This document shows positions 9,701 to 17,611 of a stretch of 64,000 nt of DNA, one piece after another (the stretch's first letter is position 1; every line of letters begins with the position of its first letter). Source of the stretch: JAJYQH01 sp036261615 (GTDB lineage Bacteria; Actinomycetota; Actinomycetes; Propionibacteriales; Propionibacteriaceae); NCBI GenBank assembly GCA_036261615.1, contig DATAKK010000007.1, forward strand, positions 1-64,000, given 5' to 3'. The position numbers and the translations under genes were made by a program. The notes beneath the pieces are model-generated. The model was not told where the DNA came from. It saw only the letters and a program-made list of their open reading frames with translations, and made no database searches.

Positions 9701-11028
9701 GAGTGGACCTCTTCCTTGGATCCCGGGACCACCACGGTGGAGTGCACGCGCTGGTAGTTGGTGTAGCGGACGTTGGACAAGTCATAGCCGATCTCGGCGT
9801 GTTCGTTGATGTCGGCGCCGCTGAGCTCGGCCGCGGACGTGAGCCGGAGGCCCATGGTCGCCTTGAGGGCGAGGGCGATGACGTACGTGACGACGAACGA
9901 GTAGATCAGCACGGCGAAGGCCGCGATCGCCTGGCGTCCCAGCTGCATGAACCCGCCGCCGTAGAACACCCCGTCGTTGGTGGCGAGGAAGCCGATGGCG
10001 AGGGTGCCGATGAGGCCGCCGACGAGGTGGACGCCGACGACGTCGAGCGCGTCGTCGAAGCCGAACTTGAACTTGAGGCCGATGGCGAGGGCGCAGCCGG
10101 CACCGGCGAGGATGCCGACGACGATCGCGCCGACCGGGCTCACGGACGCGCAGGCCGGGGTGATGGCCACGAGGCCGGCGACGATTCCGGACGCCGCACC
10201 GAGCGAGGTCGCGTGCCCGTCCCGGATCCGCTCCGTCACGAGCCAGGCGAGCATGGCCGCGCAGGTGGCGACCATGGTGTTGATCCAGGCGAGTGCGGCC
10301 GTGGGGGTGGCACCCAGCGCGGAGCCGGCGTTGAAGCCGAACCAGCCGAACCACAGCAGCCCGGCGCCCAGCATGACGAGGGTGAGGTTGTGCGGACGCA
10401 TCGGACGCTGCCCGAAGCCGAGCCGGGGACCGAGGACGAGGGCGAGGGCGAGGCCGGCCGTGCCGGCGTTGATGTGGATGGCGGTGCCGCCGGCGAAGTC
10501 GTAGGCCTTGACGGTGTTGGCGATCCAGCCGCCGTGGGCCGCCGCGACGCCGTCGAAGGCGAACACCCAGTGCGCGACCGGGAAGTACACGAGCGTGGCC
10601 CAGACGACGGTGAAGACCGTCCAGGTCGAGAACTTGATCCGGTCGGCGACCGCCCCGGACACCAGCGCGACCGCGATGATCGCGAACGCGGCCTGGAAGC
10701 CCACGAACACGAGCGCCGGGATGTCGTGCTTCCCGTCCCCGGTCGTGTCGATGGCCATGCCGTAGAGGTTCCGCATGCCGAAGTACTGGAAGGGGTTGCC
10801 GACCACGCCGCCGATCGAGTTGCCGAACGCTTCGGAGTAGCCGTAGAGGATCCACAGCACGCCGACCGTCCCCATCGAGATGATCGACATCATCATCATG
10901 TTGAGCACGCCGAATGCGCGGACCATGCCTCCGTAGAAGAAGGCGAGGGCGGGTGTCATGAGCAGCACGAGGGCTGCGGAGACCATGACCCAGGCGGTGT
11001 CGCCCGTGTTGATTTCAAGTGCCATCAT
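9697..11028 (-). CDS. amt: Ammonium transporter Amt2 (canonical twin-His)
   Basis: The 443-residue Amt/Rh family channel is closely related to amt1 (7910-9235) and collinear with it up to the C-terminal tail. It has both pore histidines: H185 in GGTAIHINAG and H334 in VGVHLVGG. Eleven hydrophobic helices are evident, with the N-terminus predicted outside. It conducts ammonium across the cytoplasmic membrane and is gated by P-II. Of the two adjacent ATGs, 11028 is preferred because it gives the same 24-base distance to the operator as in amt1. An open frame continues far upstream but is antisense to the zinc-ribbon gene. It forms an operon with glnB through a four-base overlap. Confidence 0.95.
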   Translation of the reverse strand: MMALEINTGDTAWVMVSAALVLLMTPALAFFYGGMVRAFGVLNMMMMSIISMGTVGVLWILYGYSEAFGNSIGGVVGNPFQYFGMRNLYGMAIDTTGDGKHDIPALVFVGFQAAFAIIAVALVSGAVADRIKFSTWTVFTVVWATLVYFPVAHWVFAFDGVAAAHGGWIANTVKAYDFAGGTAIHINAGTAGLALALVLGPRLGFGQRPMRPHNLTLVMLGAGLLWFGWFGFNAGSALGATPTAALAWINTMVATCAAMLAWLVTERIRDGHATSLGAASGIVAGLVAITPACASVSPVGAIVVGILAGAGCALAIGLKFKFGFDDALDVVGVHLVGGLIGTLAIGFLATNDGVFYGGGFMQLGRQAIAAFAVLIYSFVVTYVIALALKATMGLRLTSAAELSGADINEHAEIGYDLSNVRYTNYQRVHSTVVVPGSKEEVHS

Positions 11029-11052
11029 GGTCGGGAATCCTGCCTGTGGGGC

Positions 11053-11090
11053 ATTACATCGGGGCGCCTGCGGCGTTACGGACGTGTTAG
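11053..11090 (-). promoter_or_regulatory. GlnR-like operator upstream of amt2-glnB
   Basis: On the minus strand the boxes read CTAAC-n6-GTAAC-n6-GGCGC-n6-GTAAT, with the third box degenerate. Geometry and distance to the ATG (24 bases) are identical to the amt1 operator at 9260-9297. It lies between amt2 and the divergent zinc-ribbon gene, and could influence both. Confidence 0.65.
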
Positions 11091-11151
11091 CGATCGGCGT
11101 CTTCTGTTTCGGATTGGTTACGCTGGTAGTCGGTCCACCCGAAGGAGGCAG

Positions 11152-12075
11152 ATGTTCTGCACGCGCTGCGGCTCGCCCGTGACCCCCGACGACCACGCCT
11201 GCCCGACCTGCGGAGGCAACCTGCTCCTGCCCGGTTCCGTCGGCGTCGACGACGAGACGCCGACCATGACCGGCGGCTCCGCCAGGTCGGTCGGTGGTGC
11301 GGCCGCGACCGCGGGAGGTGCGGACGTCGACGGTCCCGGCTCCACCCGGATCATGCCCGCCGTCGGAGGCCACGACGACCTCGACGCCACCCGGTTCAAC
11401 CCCCGGGTCCCCGCCCAGGAGCCTCCGCGGGCCCCGCGCCCGGCGACGAGCAACCTGCCCGACGACTGGTTCCGGTCGGAGGACTCGGCACCCCCGCCGA
11501 GGCCCGCCTCGTGGGCCGGCGCCCCCCAGCCTCCGCTGGTCGACCCGGCCCCCGGGCAGCCACCCGTGCCGACGCAGCGCCGGTACCACGAGCGCATGTC
11601 CGCGGGCGTGGTCGCGGCCCTCGCCCTCATCCCGGTCGTCGCCATCGCGATCCTCGTGTGGCAGCTGCTCCAGTGGGGCGGCGTCCGGTTCGTCAGCCCG
11701 CCGGCCCACACCGCGGCCGCGGGCACCACGCCGATCCCCTCGGGAGCGACCGAGCCCAGTGGGGCGACGTCGGCGGCCCCGCAGGCGTCGTCGTCCAGCG
11801 CGCCCGCCAGCTCGGCGGCCTCCGCCGCGTCCTCATCTTCGGCGGCCGTCCCGGCCGGCGCCACCCAGTGCTCGGCCACGGTCTACGCCGGGCCCGACAC
11901 CAGCTGCCCGTTCGCCCAGGCGGTCGCGGCCAAGATCCCTGCACACCCGCACTCGGTGTTCGAGGTGACGGCCAAGAGCCCGGTGACCAAGAAGGACTAC
12001 AAGATGAGCTGCACCAGCGGCACGCCGATCGTCTGCCGCGGGGGCGACAACGCCGTGGTCTACGTCACCGGCTGA
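11152..12075 (+). CDS. Zinc-ribbon membrane protein with secreted C-terminal domain
   Basis: The 307-residue protein begins with a zinc ribbon, CTRC and CPTC (Cys 3, 6, 17, 20), followed by a Pro/Asp-rich cytoplasmic linker. One transmembrane helix lies around residues 150-172 (VVAALALIPVVAIAILVW). Outside, a low-complexity Ala/Ser/Thr region of about 50 residues leads to a conserved-looking terminal domain of about 70 residues with four cysteines (CSATVY, TSCPFA, MSCTSG, IVCRGG) that could form two disulfides. A strong GGAGG lies seven bases before the ATG. The function is unknown; the topology suggests a link between a cytoplasmic zinc site and an extracytoplasmic domain. It is divergent from amt2. 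Confidence 0.7.
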   Translation: MFCTRCGSPVTPDDHACPTCGGNLLLPGSVGVDDETPTMTGGSARSVGGAAATAGGADVDGPGSTRIMPAVGGHDDLDATRFNPRVPAQEPPRAPRPATSNLPDDWFRSEDSAPPPRPASWAGAPQPPLVDPAPGQPPVPTQRRYHERMSAGVVAALALIPVVAIAILVWQLLQWGGVRFVSPPAHTAAAGTTPIPSGATEPSGATSAAPQASSSSAPASSAASAASSSSAAVPAGATQCSATVYAGPDTSCPFAQAVAAKIPAHPHSVFEVTAKSPVTKKDYKMSCTSGTPIVCRGGDNAVVYVTG

Positions 12076-12097
12076 CCGGCTGCCGCCGCGCCGCGGG

Positions 12098-12592
12098 TCA
12101 GGGGCGCTCGAGGTGCACCAGCGACGCGAGCGCGTAGGGCATCCGGCCCAGCGCGTCCCACGGCCCGTCGACGACGAACCTCGCCCAGGACGCCGGCGGG
12201 AAACGACCCCAGATGTCCTCGGCCAGTCGTGGGCTGGCGCCCGACACCATCCGCGCGGCGAGGCCGGGCACAGTCGGTGAGTGCGCCACCACGAGCAGCG
12301 AGGTGACGGCGTCCGCGGTGTCGGCGATGTGCTGCAGCAGGGTGTTGGTGCCGCACAGGTACAGGGAGTCGAGCGGTTCGACGACAGGGTCGCCGGGCAG
12401 GGCCAGGCCGGCGGTCGTCTCCCGGGTGCGCACCGCGGACGAGCACAGCACGTGGGTGATGCCGAGGGTGGCGAACATCCGGCCGGCAGCGGCGGACTCG
12501 GCCCGGCCCTCGGTGGTGAGGGGGCGGTCGCGGTCGGCGACAGAGAGGTCGGAGGCGGCCGTCGCGTGCCGCATCAGCACCAGCGAACGCAT
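12098..12592 (-). CDS. SixA-type histidine phosphatase
   Basis: The 164-residue protein of the histidine phosphatase superfamily carries the phospho-acceptor motif LMRHATA (R8, H9), the second catalytic part in SSAVRTRETTAG, and VVAHSPTVPGLAARM with the second catalytic His. Short single-domain members of this type in actinobacteria are annotated as phosphohistidine phosphatases like SixA, but could act on small phosphoesters. A TAGCCT hexamer sits six bases before the ATG, so the mRNA is probably leaderless. The gene is convergent with the zinc-ribbon gene; the downstream neighbour on the same strand starts after an operon break. Confidence 0.85.
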   Translation of the reverse strand: MRSLVLMRHATAASDLSVADRDRPLTTEGRAESAAAGRMFATLGITHVLCSSAVRTRETTAGLALPGDPVVEPLDSLYLCGTNTLLQHIADTADAVTSLLVVAHSPTVPGLAARMVSGASPRLAEDIWGRFPPASWARFVVDGPWDALGRMPYALASLVHLERP

Positions 12593-12598
12593 GCCCCG

Positions 12599-12604
12599 AG
12601 GCTA
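12599..12604 (-). promoter_or_regulatory. Leaderless -10 element of the SixA-type gene
   Basis: TAGCCT on the minus strand ends six bases before the ATG at 12592; no ribosome binding site is present. Confidence 0.5.
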
Positions 12605-12615
12605 CGAGCCCCGTG

Positions 12616-13623
12616 TTACAGCGGTGCGACAGCGACGAGCAGGTCGCGGTGGATGGACGCGTCGACCCGGTGGGCGAACTCGTCCCACGGCGACCCGCCG
12701 AGCACCTCGAGACCGGCATCGGTGACGAGCGCCGCGGCGTCCTCGCGGGTGAGCCCGTACGTGTTCCACGACAGCCCGAGCGCCCCGCCGGGACGCAACT
12801 GGGCGGCCCAGACCGGGACGGCCTCGCGCAGGAGTCCCGCGGGGGAGCGGTCGCGCTTGCCCGCGTGCCCCCGCACGTCGGTGTGCGACCCGTGCACGAC
12901 GCCGTAGGGGGCGTCGGTGACGATCGCGTCGAACTTCTTCTTCCCGAACAGGGCCGCCGACTGGCGGGTGTCGCCGGTGAACACGGTGAGCGCGAGCGGC
13001 GTCGGGAGCCTGAGTTCCGCGTCGAACCGGCGTCCCAGTGAGCGGCCCTCCCGGCGCACCGGGCTCACGGACGCGGTGTGCTTGAGGCGCTTGCGGCGCA
13101 GCCACGTGCGCAGGTACGCGGCCATCGCGTCGAACGCCTTCTCGTCGGCCTCGACGCCGTAGGCGTTGTGCCCCATCATCCAGGCCGTCTCGAGCGTCGT
13201 CCCGCGCCCCGACAGGGGGTCGAGGATGTCGAGGGGCCCGGTGACCGGACGCCGCAGCGCCGCGACGGTGACGTTGACCAGCAGCCGGGTGAACTGCTCG
13301 TTGGTCTTGCCCTGGTACTTCGGGATGGTCACGAGGTCGTCGTCGAGCACGTCGGGATGGGGGAGCGCCACCGGACGCAGCAGCCCCTCGCCCTCCCGGG
13401 CGAACAGCCCGAGGGCCGCCGACTGTCCGGCCAGCCGGCGCAACAGGCCGGGGTCGAGGTCGTCGGCCTCGAAGCCGAGGCAGGCGAGCCCGGCGACGTC
13501 CTCGACCCGCTGGTCGCGGGTGCCGGGGCAGCTCACCTGCAGTTCGGCCCGCGCCAGCCGGTCGGATTCGCCGGCGTACACCCGGTTCGCCGAGGGTGCG
13601 AGCAGCAGCAGATAGTGGGTCAC
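12616..13623 (-). CDS. TRM11-like RNA/DNA methyltransferase
   Basis: The 335-residue protein has a C-terminal class I SAM-dependent methyltransferase domain. The SAM loop is DPLSGRGTT (135-143) and the catalytic motif TDAPYG (236-241), a variant of the (D/N)PPY motif of amino-methyltransferases such as Trm11/TrmG10, which methylate guanine N2 in tRNA. The first 100 residues are less conserved and lack a clear THUMP fold by eye. The start is GTG 13623, with GATCAT six bases upstream as a possible leaderless -10. The target, tRNA or other nucleic acid, is not known. Confidence 0.7.
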   Translation of the reverse strand: MTHYLLLLAPSANRVYAGESDRLARAELQVSCPGTRDQRVEDVAGLACLGFEADDLDPGLLRRLAGQSAALGLFAREGEGLLRPVALPHPDVLDDDLVTIPKYQGKTNEQFTRLLVNVTVAALRRPVTGPLDILDPLSGRGTTLETAWMMGHNAYGVEADEKAFDAMAAYLRTWLRRKRLKHTASVSPVRREGRSLGRRFDAELRLPTPLALTVFTGDTRQSAALFGKKKFDAIVTDAPYGVVHGSHTDVRGHAGKRDRSPAGLLREAVPVWAAQLRPGGALGLSWNTYGLTREDAAALVTDAGLEVLGGSPWDEFAHRVDASIHRDLLVAVAPL

Positions 13624-13752
13624 CGGCCCATGATCCCATGTCGCCGGGACGCCCCATCACGCCCGGATCTGGCCCCGGGCGGCACCTCCGGGAGGCCCGG
13701 GTAATCCCACCCCGCCCCGGTGGCGCCACCCCCCGAATGACACAATCGGGCC

Positions 13753-15246
13753 ATGAGTCAGCGACACATCGGAGTGACCGAGCTAGCCCTCCGCGACGCT
13801 CATCAGAGCCTCCTGGCCACCCGGATGGCCCTGGAGGACATGGTCGACGCCTGCGAAGACATCGACCAGGCCGGCTACTGGAGCGTCGAGTGCTGGGGCG
13901 GCGCGACCTTCGATTCCTGCATCCGCTTCCTCAACGAGGATCCCTGGGAGCGGCTGCGCACCTTCCGCACGCTCATGCCCCACTCGCGGCTGCAGATGCT
14001 GCTCCGGGGGCAGAACCTGCTGGGCTACCGCCACTACGAGGACATGGTCGTCGAGAAGTTCGTCGACAAGTCCGCCGAGAACGGCATGGACGTGTTCCGG
14101 GTGTTCGACGCGCTCAACGACCCCCGCAACATGGAACGCGCGATGAAGGCCGTCGTGGCCACCGGCAAGCACGCGCAGGGCACCATCTGCTACACGATCA
14201 GCCCGCTGCACACGGTCGAGGGCTACGTGAAGCTCGCCGGGCAGCTGCTCGACATGGGCGCCCAGTCGATCGCGCTCAAGGACATGGCCGCGCTGCTCAA
14301 GCCGCAGCCCGCCTACGACATCGTCAAGGGCATCAAGGAGACCTACGGTGACGTCCAGGTCAACGTGCACTGCCACTCGACCACGGGCGTCACGCTGGTC
14401 AGCCTCATGAAGGCGATCGAGGCGGGCGCTGACGTCGTCGACACCGCCATCTCCTCGATGAGCCTCGGCCCCGGCCACAACCCCACCGAGTCGCTCGTCG
14501 AGATGCTCGAGGGCACCGACTACACGACCGGCCTCGACATGTCGCGGCTCGGCCGCATCCGCGACCACTTCGCCACGGTGCGCCCCAAGTACCGCGAGTT
14601 CGAGTCCGCCACCCTCGTCGACACCGGCATCTTCAGCTCCCAGATCCCCGGCGGCATGCTCTCCAACATGGAGAGCCAGCTCAAGGCGCAGGGCGCCGGC
14701 GACCGCATCCGCGAGGTCATGGCCGAGGTGCCGATCGTCAAGAAGGACGCCGGCTACCCGCCGCTGGTCACCCCGTCCAGCCAGATCGTCGGCACCCAGG
14801 CCGTCTTCAACGTGCTGATGGGTCGCTACAAGGTGATGACCGGCGAGTTCGCCGACCTCATGCTCGGCTACTACGGCGAGTGCATCGGCGAGCGCAACCC
14901 CGAGGTGGTCGCGATCGCCCAGGCGCAGGCGAAGAAGGAGCCGATCACCCACCGTCCGGCCGACCTGCTCGAGCCCGAGTGGCAGAAGCTCGAGGCGGAC
15001 GCCGCGAAGCTCGAGGGTTTCAACGGCAGCGAGGAGGACGTCCTCACCAACGCCATGTTCCCCGGCGTGGCCCCCAAGTTCTTCGCGCACCGGAACGAGG
15101 GACCGAAGAGTGTGGGCAAGACCCCGGAGCAGCTGGCGCACGAGCGGGCGATCGCCGACGGGTCGGCCAAGGCCGTCCGCAGCCCGATCCGCTACAACGT
15201 CACCTTCGCCGGCCGCACCCACTCCGTGCAGGTCGAACCCGCCTGA
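13753..15246 (+). CDS. Methylmalonyl-CoA carboxyltransferase 5S subunit (transcarboxylase)
   Basis: The 497-residue 5S subunit transfers the carboxyl group from carboxybiotin to pyruvate, forming oxaloacetate. It begins with the TIM-barrel signature TELALRDAHQSLLATRM (R14-D15 at the metal site), continues with FRVFDALND and the metal-ligand segment VNVHCHSTTG, and ends with the carboxylase conserved domain (FPGVAPKFFAHRNEGPKSV). The length matches the Propionibacterium enzyme. It opens the four-gene transcarboxylase operon, with 40 bases to the 12S gene. CACAAT lies six bases before the ATG and no ribosome binding site is obvious, so a leaderless start is possible. Confidence 0.96.
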   Translation: MSQRHIGVTELALRDAHQSLLATRMALEDMVDACEDIDQAGYWSVECWGGATFDSCIRFLNEDPWERLRTFRTLMPHSRLQMLLRGQNLLGYRHYEDMVVEKFVDKSAENGMDVFRVFDALNDPRNMERAMKAVVATGKHAQGTICYTISPLHTVEGYVKLAGQLLDMGAQSIALKDMAALLKPQPAYDIVKGIKETYGDVQVNVHCHSTTGVTLVSLMKAIEAGADVVDTAISSMSLGPGHNPTESLVEMLEGTDYTTGLDMSRLGRIRDHFATVRPKYREFESATLVDTGIFSSQIPGGMLSNMESQLKAQGAGDRIREVMAEVPIVKKDAGYPPLVTPSSQIVGTQAVFNVLMGRYKVMTGEFADLMLGYYGECIGERNPEVVAIAQAQAKKEPITHRPADLLEPEWQKLEADAAKLEGFNGSEEDVLTNAMFPGVAPKFFAHRNEGPKSVGKTPEQLAHERAIADGSAKAVRSPIRYNVTFAGRTHSVQVEPA

Positions 15247-15286
15247 TCCGGCCAGACCCCATCGATCCAGAACCAGGACCCACCCC

Positions 15287-16837
15287 ATGGCAAAGAAGAC
15301 CATGTCCCAGCTGATCGACGAGCTGGACCTCCACCGCAGCCAGGTCGACCTGGGCGGTGGGCAGGCCCGCATCGACAAACAGCACGCCCAGGGCAAGATG
15401 ACCGCCCGCGAGCGCATCGCCGCCCTCCTCGACCCGGGCACGTTCCAGGAGACCGGGGCCTTCCGCCGCAACCGCACCACCGCGTTCGGGATGGACACCG
15501 CCGACATGCCGGCCGACGGCGTCGTCACCGGGTGCGGCACGGTGATGGGCCGCGAGGTCAACATCGCCAGCCAGGACTTCACGGTGGCGGGCGGCTCGGC
15601 CGGGGAGACCCACTCCACCAAGGTGGCCGAGGCGCTGCGCGAGTCGCTCAAGACAGGGGCGCCGTTCATCTTCATCAACGACTCCGGCGGTGCCCGCGTC
15701 CAGGAGGGCATCGACTCGCTCTCCGGCTACGGCAAGGTCTTCTACGCCAACGTGCTGCTGTCGGGCGCGGTGCCGCAGATCTCGATCATCGCCGGGCCCT
15801 GCGCGGGCGGCGCGGCCTACTCGCCGGCCCTCACCGACTTCATCATCCAGACCCGCAAGGCCCACATGTTCATCACCGGGCCCAACGTCATCAAGCAGGT
15901 CACCGGCGAGGACGTCACCGCCGACGCGCTCGGCGGCGCCGACGCGCAGATGGCCTCGGGCGTGGTGTCCTTCGTCGCCGACGACGACGACCAGGCGATC
16001 CTCATCGCGAAGAAGCTGCTGAGCTTCCTCCCGCAGAACAACTCCGAGGAGCCCCCGGTCGTCGAGCCCGACGAGAACGTCGACGCCGACCCCGAGATCC
16101 GCGACATCGTCCCGATGGACGAGCGCAAGGGCTACGACGTGCGCGAGATCATCTGGCGGATCGTCGACCGGCGCGACTTCCTCGAGGTGCAGGCCGGGTT
16201 CGCCCCCAACCTCGTCGTCGGCTTCGGCCGGATCGTCGGGCGCACCGTCGGGTTCATCGCCAACCAGCCGAGCGTCATGTCCGGCGTCCTCGACATCAAC
16301 TCCTCCGACAAGGGCAGCCGGTTCATCCGGTTCTGCAACGCCTTCAACATCCCGGTCGTCAACCTCGTCGACGTGCCCGGCTTCCTGCCGGGTGTGGCCC
16401 AGGAGACCGGGGGCATCATCCGCCACGGCGCCAAGATGCTGTACGCCTACTCCGCCGCCACCGTTCCGAAGATCACGATCGTCGTCCGCAAGGCCTACGG
16501 CGGCTCCTACCTCGCGATGTGCTCGAAGGACATGGGGGCCGACCGGGTGTACGCGTGGCCGAGCGCCGAGATCGCCGTGATGGGCGCCGAGGGCGCCGCG
16601 GCGGTGGTGTTCCGGAAGGAGATCGCCGACGCCGACGACCCCGCCGCCCGCCGCGCCGAACTGGTGCAGGAGTACCGCGACAAGTTCTCCTCCCCCTACA
16701 TGGCGGCGGCCCACGGGCTGGTCGACGACATCATCGATCCCGCGCTCACCCGGCTGCACATCGCCAGCGCGCTGGCGATGCTGGCCACCAAGCGCGAGAC
16801 GCGTCCCGCCAAGAAGCACGGCCTCGGGCCGGCGTGA
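15287..16837 (+). CDS. mmdA: Methylmalonyl-CoA carboxyltransferase 12S subunit
   Basis: The 516-residue carboxyltransferase has two crotonase-like halves. The first includes FINDSGGARVQEGIDSLSGYG and the oxyanion region GPCAGGAAYSPALTDF; the second has LVDVPGFLPGVAQE and RKAYGGSYLAM. It moves the carboxyl group of (S)-methylmalonyl-CoA to the biotin of the 1.3S subunit, releasing propionyl-CoA. It is preceded by an AGGA ribosome binding site. The stop TGA overlaps a GTG (16834), but the next gene more likely starts at GTG 16852. Together with 5S and 1.3S this gives the full transcarboxylase of the Wood-Werkman cycle. Confidence 0.96.
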   Translation: MAKKTMSQLIDELDLHRSQVDLGGGQARIDKQHAQGKMTARERIAALLDPGTFQETGAFRRNRTTAFGMDTADMPADGVVTGCGTVMGREVNIASQDFTVAGGSAGETHSTKVAEALRESLKTGAPFIFINDSGGARVQEGIDSLSGYGKVFYANVLLSGAVPQISIIAGPCAGGAAYSPALTDFIIQTRKAHMFITGPNVIKQVTGEDVTADALGGADAQMASGVVSFVADDDDQAILIAKKLLSFLPQNNSEEPPVVEPDENVDADPEIRDIVPMDERKGYDVREIIWRIVDRRDFLEVQAGFAPNLVVGFGRIVGRTVGFIANQPSVMSGVLDINSSDKGSRFIRFCNAFNIPVVNLVDVPGFLPGVAQETGGIIRHGAKMLYAYSAATVPKITIVVRKAYGGSYLAMCSKDMGADRVYAWPSAEIAVMGAEGAAAVVFRKEIADADDPAARRAELVQEYRDKFSSPYMAAAHGLVDDIIDPALTRLHIASALAMLATKRETRPAKKHGLGPA

Positions 16838-16851
16838 TCGAGAGGACCGTC

Positions 16852-17121
16852 GTGACCGACACCCAGATCCCGGTGACCGACGAGGGGCTGCGCACCCTCG
16901 TGGCCCAGCTCGTCCAGCGGGTCAACGACCTCGAGGCGCAGGTCGCCGATCTCGAGAACTGCCGCGCGGTGCCCGAGGACGTTCTCGTCGCCATCGGCGC
17001 CGCCGTCTCCGCCTACCTCGGCTACAACGCCAAGGTGCGCGCGGTGCACGTGCGCGGCGGCAACCGGTGGGCGATCGAGACCCGCCGCCAGGTGCACGAC
17101 CGCTCGGTCACCCGCCGCTGA
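16852..17121 (+). CDS. Small OadG-tail-like protein of the transcarboxylase operon
   Basis: This 89-residue ORF sits between the 12S and 1.3S genes. GTG 16852 is chosen because GAGAGGA lies five bases upstream; GTG 16834, overlapping the 12S stop, is an in-frame alternative. Residues about 10-40 form a likely coiled coil (LRTLVAQLVQRVNDLEAQVADLE). The C-terminal half, PEDVLVAIGAAVSAYLG followed by VRAVHVRGGNRWAIETRRQ, resembles the soluble tail module seen in delta/gamma (OadG-like) subunits of sodium-pumping decarboxylases, here without any membrane helix. A role in assembling or tethering transcarboxylase is an inference from location and resemblance. Confidence 0.75.
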   Translation: MTDTQIPVTDEGLRTLVAQLVQRVNDLEAQVADLENCRAVPEDVLVAIGAAVSAYLGYNAKVRAVHVRGGNRWAIETRRQVHDRSVTRR

Positions 17122-17173
17122 CCCACCCCACCCCCGACCGGCCCAACCCGCCCCGCTGAAGCAAGGATCGACG

Positions 17174-17536
17174 ATGAAGCTCAAGGTGACCGTCAACGGC
17201 AACGAGTACGACATCGACGTCGATGTCGCCGAGGACGAGCACGTCGCCCTCACCCCGATCGTCATCGGCGGCGGGGCGATGGCCGCACCGACCAAGACGA
17301 CCGCCTCGGTGCAGGCGACGAGCGCGAACGCCGTCGTCGCCCCGCTGGCCGGATCGGTCGCCCGGGTGCTCGTCGCGGAGGGCGACAAGATCACAGCCGG
17401 GCAGGTGCTGCTGGTGCTCGAGGCGATGAAGATGGAGACCGAGATCACCGCGCCGCAGGACGGCGTGGTCGGGTCGGTACTCGTGCACCCCGGGGACGCC
17501 GTCCAGGGCGGTCAGGCGCTCATCAGTCTCGCCTGA
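17174..17536 (+). CDS. Transcarboxylase 1.3S biotin carrier subunit
   Basis: The 120-residue biotin carrier has the canonical EAMKMET motif with the biotinylated lysine at K86, about 35 residues from the C-terminus. The N-terminal 30 residues (MKLKVTVNGNEYDIDVDV) form the peptide that in the Propionibacterium enzyme binds the 12S and 5S subunits. They are followed by an Ala/Thr-rich flexible linker and the flattened-barrel biotinyl domain (VVAPLAG to ALISLA). It carries CO2 as carboxybiotin between 12S and 5S. It is the last gene of the operon, followed by a hairpin terminator. Confidence 0.97.
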   Translation: MKLKVTVNGNEYDIDVDVAEDEHVALTPIVIGGGAMAAPTKTTASVQATSANAVVAPLAGSVARVLVAEGDKITAGQVLLVLEAMKMETEITAPQDGVVGSVLVHPGDAVQGGQALISLA

Positions 17537-17544
17537 CCCCCGCC

Positions 17545-17565
17545 CCGCGGCCGTCTCAGCCGCGG
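17545..17565 (+). terminator. Hairpin at end of transcarboxylase operon
   Basis: CCGCGGC (17545-17551) pairs perfectly with GCCGCGG (17559-17565) around a seven-base loop, ten bases after the 1.3S stop codon. It lacks a T-tract. Confidence 0.5.
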
Positions 17566-17611
17566 CGGACGCACCTCTCGGCACCCCATACCGGCCGGTA
17601 GGTTGTGCGGG

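Noticed and set aside
11029..11709. Upstream extension of amt2 to 670 codons
   Set aside because: The extension is antisense to the zinc-ribbon gene and spoils the normal Amt N-terminus; ATG 11028 matches amt1 in alignment and in operator spacing.
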